Below, in pieces: positions 60,314 to 64,000 of a stretch of 64,000 nucleotides of DNA; the stretch's first letter is position 1; every line of letters begins with the position of its first letter. Where the stretch lies: positions 5,828,001-5,892,000 of the forward strand of contig JAKZAN010000007.1 in NCBI GenBank assembly GCA_023053545.1. The letters run 5' to 3'. The stretch comes from Lepidurus packardi. Its lineage: Eukaryota > Arthropoda > Branchiopoda > Notostraca > Triopsidae. Under the pieces are notes generated by a model, which had not been told where the DNA came from, ran no database searches, and saw only the letters and a program-made list of their open reading frames with translations. Both the position numbers and the translations under genes were made by a program.

Positions 60314-62042
60314 ATGAGCATTCCCTTGGAGCGGGCCGGCGAACGTGGAATTCATCAAATTCATCACTTGAATCAACTGCCTCATAGCGAATCTTCCGAG
60401 AACCTCCTCATGGATGTATCTCCTTCGGAATCGGCTACACCAGAGAATGCCACGAAAATGAATACGCCAACTTCTTTGGTCTCTTTGACAGCCACACCAA
60501 CTCCTACTTCAGCAGCAGTTCTCCTGTCAGCCAGCAGCATTTCGTCGGGTAATAACTTTATTTCGCCGGGTAATAACCTTATTCGGAATCGCCCGGCACT
60601 TCTCACAGCGCCGTCTTTCGAACAAAAACCCCCTGAATGGCGGGACAGTCCATGGAGTTCAACCGAAACTTCGCGGAGTCGCAAGAATTCTCAATGTGGA
60701 TCAACCACTAATAGTGTCGCCATCTCGCTAAAGCCTGTCGAAGATTGTGGCCTCAGTCAGCACAGCAGTGTCGGCGGCGTCAGTCATTCAGCGTCGCAAG
60801 ATGCGAACGACTCGGCTCGGAATCGATCCGTACCGGATATTGAATTGCACTACCGAAGAGGAAATTCGGATGATCGAGTTTGTGGGGCCGGTACCATGGG
60901 AATCTCTGGCGACGCTCTTTGCCACCACCGATGCCGACATACTTCTCCACACAGTCGCACTCGATGCCGGTAAATGTTTCATGCAGTCCTACTTCCCACA
61001 TCTCTTCAAGCTATTTCTCTTTCCGAGGGTATTATTCAATAGCTGTTTCTTCTTTTTTTTGTATATTCTCATGAAGCATGTGCAGACGGGAACATTAGCC
61101 TTCGGGTACCCAATTAAATTAATTAGCTATGCATCATCATTCTAAACGCAGTTTTATAGTCCTTTTTATCATCTTCAACGCCATCATTTTTTCCCAAGTG
61201 CAGCTTTTTTTATTTTTAAAGGCATAAAGGTCACTGTGTACTGCTAGTAGTTCATCACGTTTTGTCAAAAGATGGCGCTGACGTCATACCAATATATCAT
61301 GAGAATGCAGCAACTTTAAACGAAACTTAACTATTTAATTGATTTTTTGAATACCTTGATAGAAACATCTTGGTAGGCTGCGTCAAAAGATTCAGATATA
61401 CGATTTATTTAAAATTTTCATAGCTTGAATATATTGTTAAATTTCTTTTACATTTTTGTGAAGTTGCTGCATTCTCATGATATAGCGGTGGGACATCAGT
61501 GCCATGCTTTGACAAAAAATTATCAACTACTTGCAGTACACCGTGACCTTAATATTGGTGATTATTTCAGAGTAGTAGCTATAAACGCAAGGAAAAGTAT
61601 CCGAATGCGGCGTTGTTAATAGATTGTGTGTCCAGGGTAAACACTCCTCTGGTTGCGTAATTGCGTTTATCAATACTGTGTGGTGGTCGCTAATTCAACT
61701 TTCTGGCCCTGGATTTCATCAACAAACAGGAGATGTGACCACCACCAACACTTCTCGCTCTCGCTGTCTCGAGCAACGTCTCGGGAAAGTGTCCATTCAG
61801 TGCAACCTGTAGACGTGGATTGCTTACAGCTACCCGTTGTGAGCGCCACATCGCACCGTGAAAAAATCTTACGTCAGCATTCTCAGCCTGAAACCTGTTA
61901 CCACTGTCACATCACTAATCCCAGCGCTTCACTTCGACAATTGCGAGAACCCGCTACACCCGCACCCTCTACCGGCGATGCTATAGCCGGCATTGCTGCA
62001 GATACTTTACGAATTAATGGAGCAATACGCCAGTTCCGGCAG
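60314..62042 (+). CDS. Ser/Thr-rich unrecognised protein, N-terminal exons (partial)
   Basis: Two exons, 60314-60969 and 61730-62042, join in phase to give 323 codons, ending at a good donor (CAG/GTAGGT), so the gene continues. The ATG has A at -3 and an in-frame TAA two codons upstream. The sequence is low-complexity and disordered (TPTSLVSLTATPTPTSAA), with conserved-looking islets: RSVPDIELHYRRGNSDD; a Cys/His-rich run CHHRCRHTSPHSRTRCRRC; FSLSLSRATSRESVHS; ETCYHCHITNPSASLRQL; and TLRINGAIRQFRQ. No transmembrane segment is included. A weak idea is the cytoplasmic N-terminus of an arthropod SK (KCNN) potassium channel; I cannot confirm it. The channel core would lie beyond the right edge. 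The intron contains a MITE. Confidence 0.5.
61227..61550. mobile_element. MITE with ~95 bp terminal inverted repeats, copy 2
   Basis: The same element as at 59244-59570 in the same orientation, with arms from AAGGTCACTGTGTACTGC to GCAGTACACCGTGACCTT. Copies agree along their whole length, including CTTGGTAGGCTGCGTCAAAAG near the centre. Lies in the intron 60970-61729 of the partial gene. Confidence 0.8.
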
Positions 62043-64000
62043 GTAGGTCCATTTCATTAGTTTACTTGTCTTCTTCTATCTTCTTTACATCGTTGCATAA
62101 TCTCATATGTTTACGGAGTTCCCGACCTAATTCCTTCTACCTGCATACTTATTGTAACGTTGGTACGGAATTTTTCTTCGTTGCCTGACTTTTACGCTCT
62201 ACAGCATTTTATCAAAACATGTTACGCAATGTGCAATTCTCTTTCTCTGAATGAAGTTCTTTCTTCCTGCTCTTGAAAAACAGAATTGCGTGAGAGACTT
62301 TCTCAAGGCGTCTGCTGCTGCAGACACAAAGTACTCAAGGTCAAGTCAAGATGGCAGTCATATAGGTTCCCCATTCTTTTTTACTACACAGCCTCGTACG
62401 CAGTAATGTACATACAGCCGGATGGTATCCCAGGGTTGAAAATGTTGCTGCTGCGCGGGAGGAAACATACATACATAGTATGTGGTGAAATCAGTCGATG
62501 CCCATGCACAGGCCATGTTTGAAGACCGGGGTGTCGCTATCAACAATGGCGTTGACCTTGCTTGTGACTAAGATCCTCATTCCCAAGTCTTTATTTATGG
62601 GTCAAACTTGCTAAAACGGCCATAGGTGCCTTGTCACATATAGCGTCTGTGTGCCTTTTTTGGTAACAAAAAGCCTCTCAATCTGAAAAGTGTACAGTCG
62701 CAGGCCAAGCTCTGTCTTGGCTTTAAGATCTCTGGTGTGCTGCAGCATCAGCACCAGCACAACAAAACTTGAGACGAATAGCAAAGGGCCATGTTTAGGA
62801 ATTGGTGCGATTGCTGCGATCCGTGCATGCTGGTAAGTAACGATCACTTTACCATCCTCCTTCGCTCAGGCTGTAACTTGTAACTTTTCGTATTTGGTAG
62901 GAACTACCCGACCAAGAAAACGGCGGGTAAAATCGAACCCTCTTGCTACTTTTTGTTCCTTTTTCACAGCTCTGTGCGCTGCTGCTTCTTTTCTTATGCC
63001 AGTCCGTCTCTTTATCGACTTTCTGTTTTAGCTATAAAGGAGGGCTACCACAATGGGAGAGGCGGCAAGAGCTCATAAAGACAATGGCGATACAGTTTGG
63101 AGACGGGGAAACTATCATCTTCATTGGGTGCACTAAAATAGGTTTAGCGTACCATCCATTAAAATTTCTTCACCCTAAAGGCCAGAAATTTTGGAAAAGA
63201 ATACAGAATTTCGTGACGAAGAAAAAGGATCAATAACCAGCAGGAACAAAGAATTTCAGACGACGAACCTTATTGCTGTGCTGTCGTATAGTCCGTTACA
63301 AATATAACTGCCAGAAAAGCCAGTCCCCGGTCTGCAGTTTTGGACTGCTGCGACGACTGGACCCCGCCAAGAGTTTAGAGCACATTAGAAAACCCCTGGA
63401 GCACGCATGCGTCACGAAGTCTCGATGGTTTTAATTGACATGCGGTCAAAGCTCTTTACTGGGGTGCTTAATGAATTGCAGGACCTAGAATCCTTATACT
63501 TCCTATAATGGGGACTCGAGCTCTTCGCTGTAATGCGTTTCTCTGCGTTTAGTTCACTACACACGGAACCTTTTTTTTTTACCAAAAAAAAAACAAACTT
63601 TTCTTGCTACTCTTCATTCAAGCCATGTAAAGCTCCCTGAAGTAAGGCAGCCAAGGGTGGGTTTTTGTAAACAGTCCACGGACTTGACCAATTACATGTC
63701 AGGCCTACACTTGGTATTTGTCCTCCATACACAATCCATAGCTCTTCTGGTACCCAGAGGATGATACGCAATCCGTCATCTTTCAGTAGTGGGAACGTCC
63801 AATTTTGGCTGGGCGCAGCTTTGCTTAAAGAGTCAGGAGGAATAAAATAACATTAAATGCACAGTTATAAAAATCCCTAACTATACATCATTAGAGACAG
63901 CCCCCGCGATTGCAGATCCCTAGAGCCCTATTCACTGCAAAATCAGGGAAACATCCTCCTTTCCAAAACCAATTTTTTTTTTAAAAATACATACGAAATC
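62043..64000. other. no supported coding sequence to the right edge
   Basis: Probably intron of the gene starting at 60314. A possible acceptor at 62283 leads to an open frame of about 40 codons (NCVRDFLKASAAADTKYS) ending in a stop; I could not decide if it is a real terminal exon. The frame at 62943-63236 shows no recognised domain. Confidence 0.4.

Noticed and set aside
60747-61145. Alternative frame (begins MASVSTAVSAASVI) overlapping the end of the 60314 exon
   Set aside because: It looks protein-like (EFVGPVPWESLATLF), but the 60314 frame starts with a good ATG and joins in phase to the next exon, and the two overlap on the same bases.
62920-62950. GGGTTCGAT on the minus strand as a tRNA B box
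   Set aside because: No T-arm, acceptor stem or A box can be folded around it.

Overview
The window looks like nuclear DNA of an arthropod, most plausibly a branchiopod crustacean of the Daphnia type. The reasons are many genes split by 50-80 bp GT-AG introns, an arthropod-type dpr immunoglobulin gene, a tandem array of secreted digestive carboxypeptidases, and interspersed TTAGG-like tracts. The species is inferred and not proven by anything in the sequence.

Layout. 1-11.8 kb: gene-poor DNA with a few small repeats. 11.8-17.1 kb (+): a dpr-family two-Ig cell-surface protein in four recognisable exons; its first intron holds a telomere-like foldback repeat and a perfect 89 bp duplication. 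17.1-20.3 kb: no gene seen. 20.3-31.7 kb: a compact housekeeping block of RPRD2 (-), SNX1/2 (-), FEM1B (+) and VPS33B (-). SNX and FEM1B are head to head across 284 bp, and FEM1B and VPS33B are tail to tail across 100 bp. 32.4-44.9 kb: four zinc carboxypeptidases (M14A), all on the minus strand, each a signal peptide plus propeptide plus enzyme of about 410 residues, with shared exon structure. The 4 kb gap between copies 1 and 2 contains a decayed hAT transposon and local duplications. 45.5-47.4 kb: a MOS kinase (+) and LSM5 (-), tail to tail. 47.4-60.3 kb: no gene recognised, but one foldback copy, a perfect hairpin and a MITE. 60.3-62.0 kb (+): the first two exons of an unrecognised Ser/Thr-rich protein that probably continues past the right edge.

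Functionally the genes are mostly unrelated neighbours: transcription (RPRD2), endosomal sorting (SNX1/2, VPS33B), ubiquitin ligase targeting (FEM1B), mRNA decay/splicing (LSM5), oocyte maturation (MOS) and neuronal recognition (dpr). Only the carboxypeptidases form a functional cluster. All four carry the Asp at the S1' position expected for cleavage of C-terminal Lys/Arg, so they would act after trypsin in a gut. The most notable oddities are a dpr Ig domain missing a canonical cysteine, a divergent fourth carboxypeptidase with two GC-AG introns and a lost Tyr248, a foldback repeat family with telomere-like cores, a MITE pair with ~95 bp inverted repeats, and a hAT remnant stopped inside its dimerisation motif.
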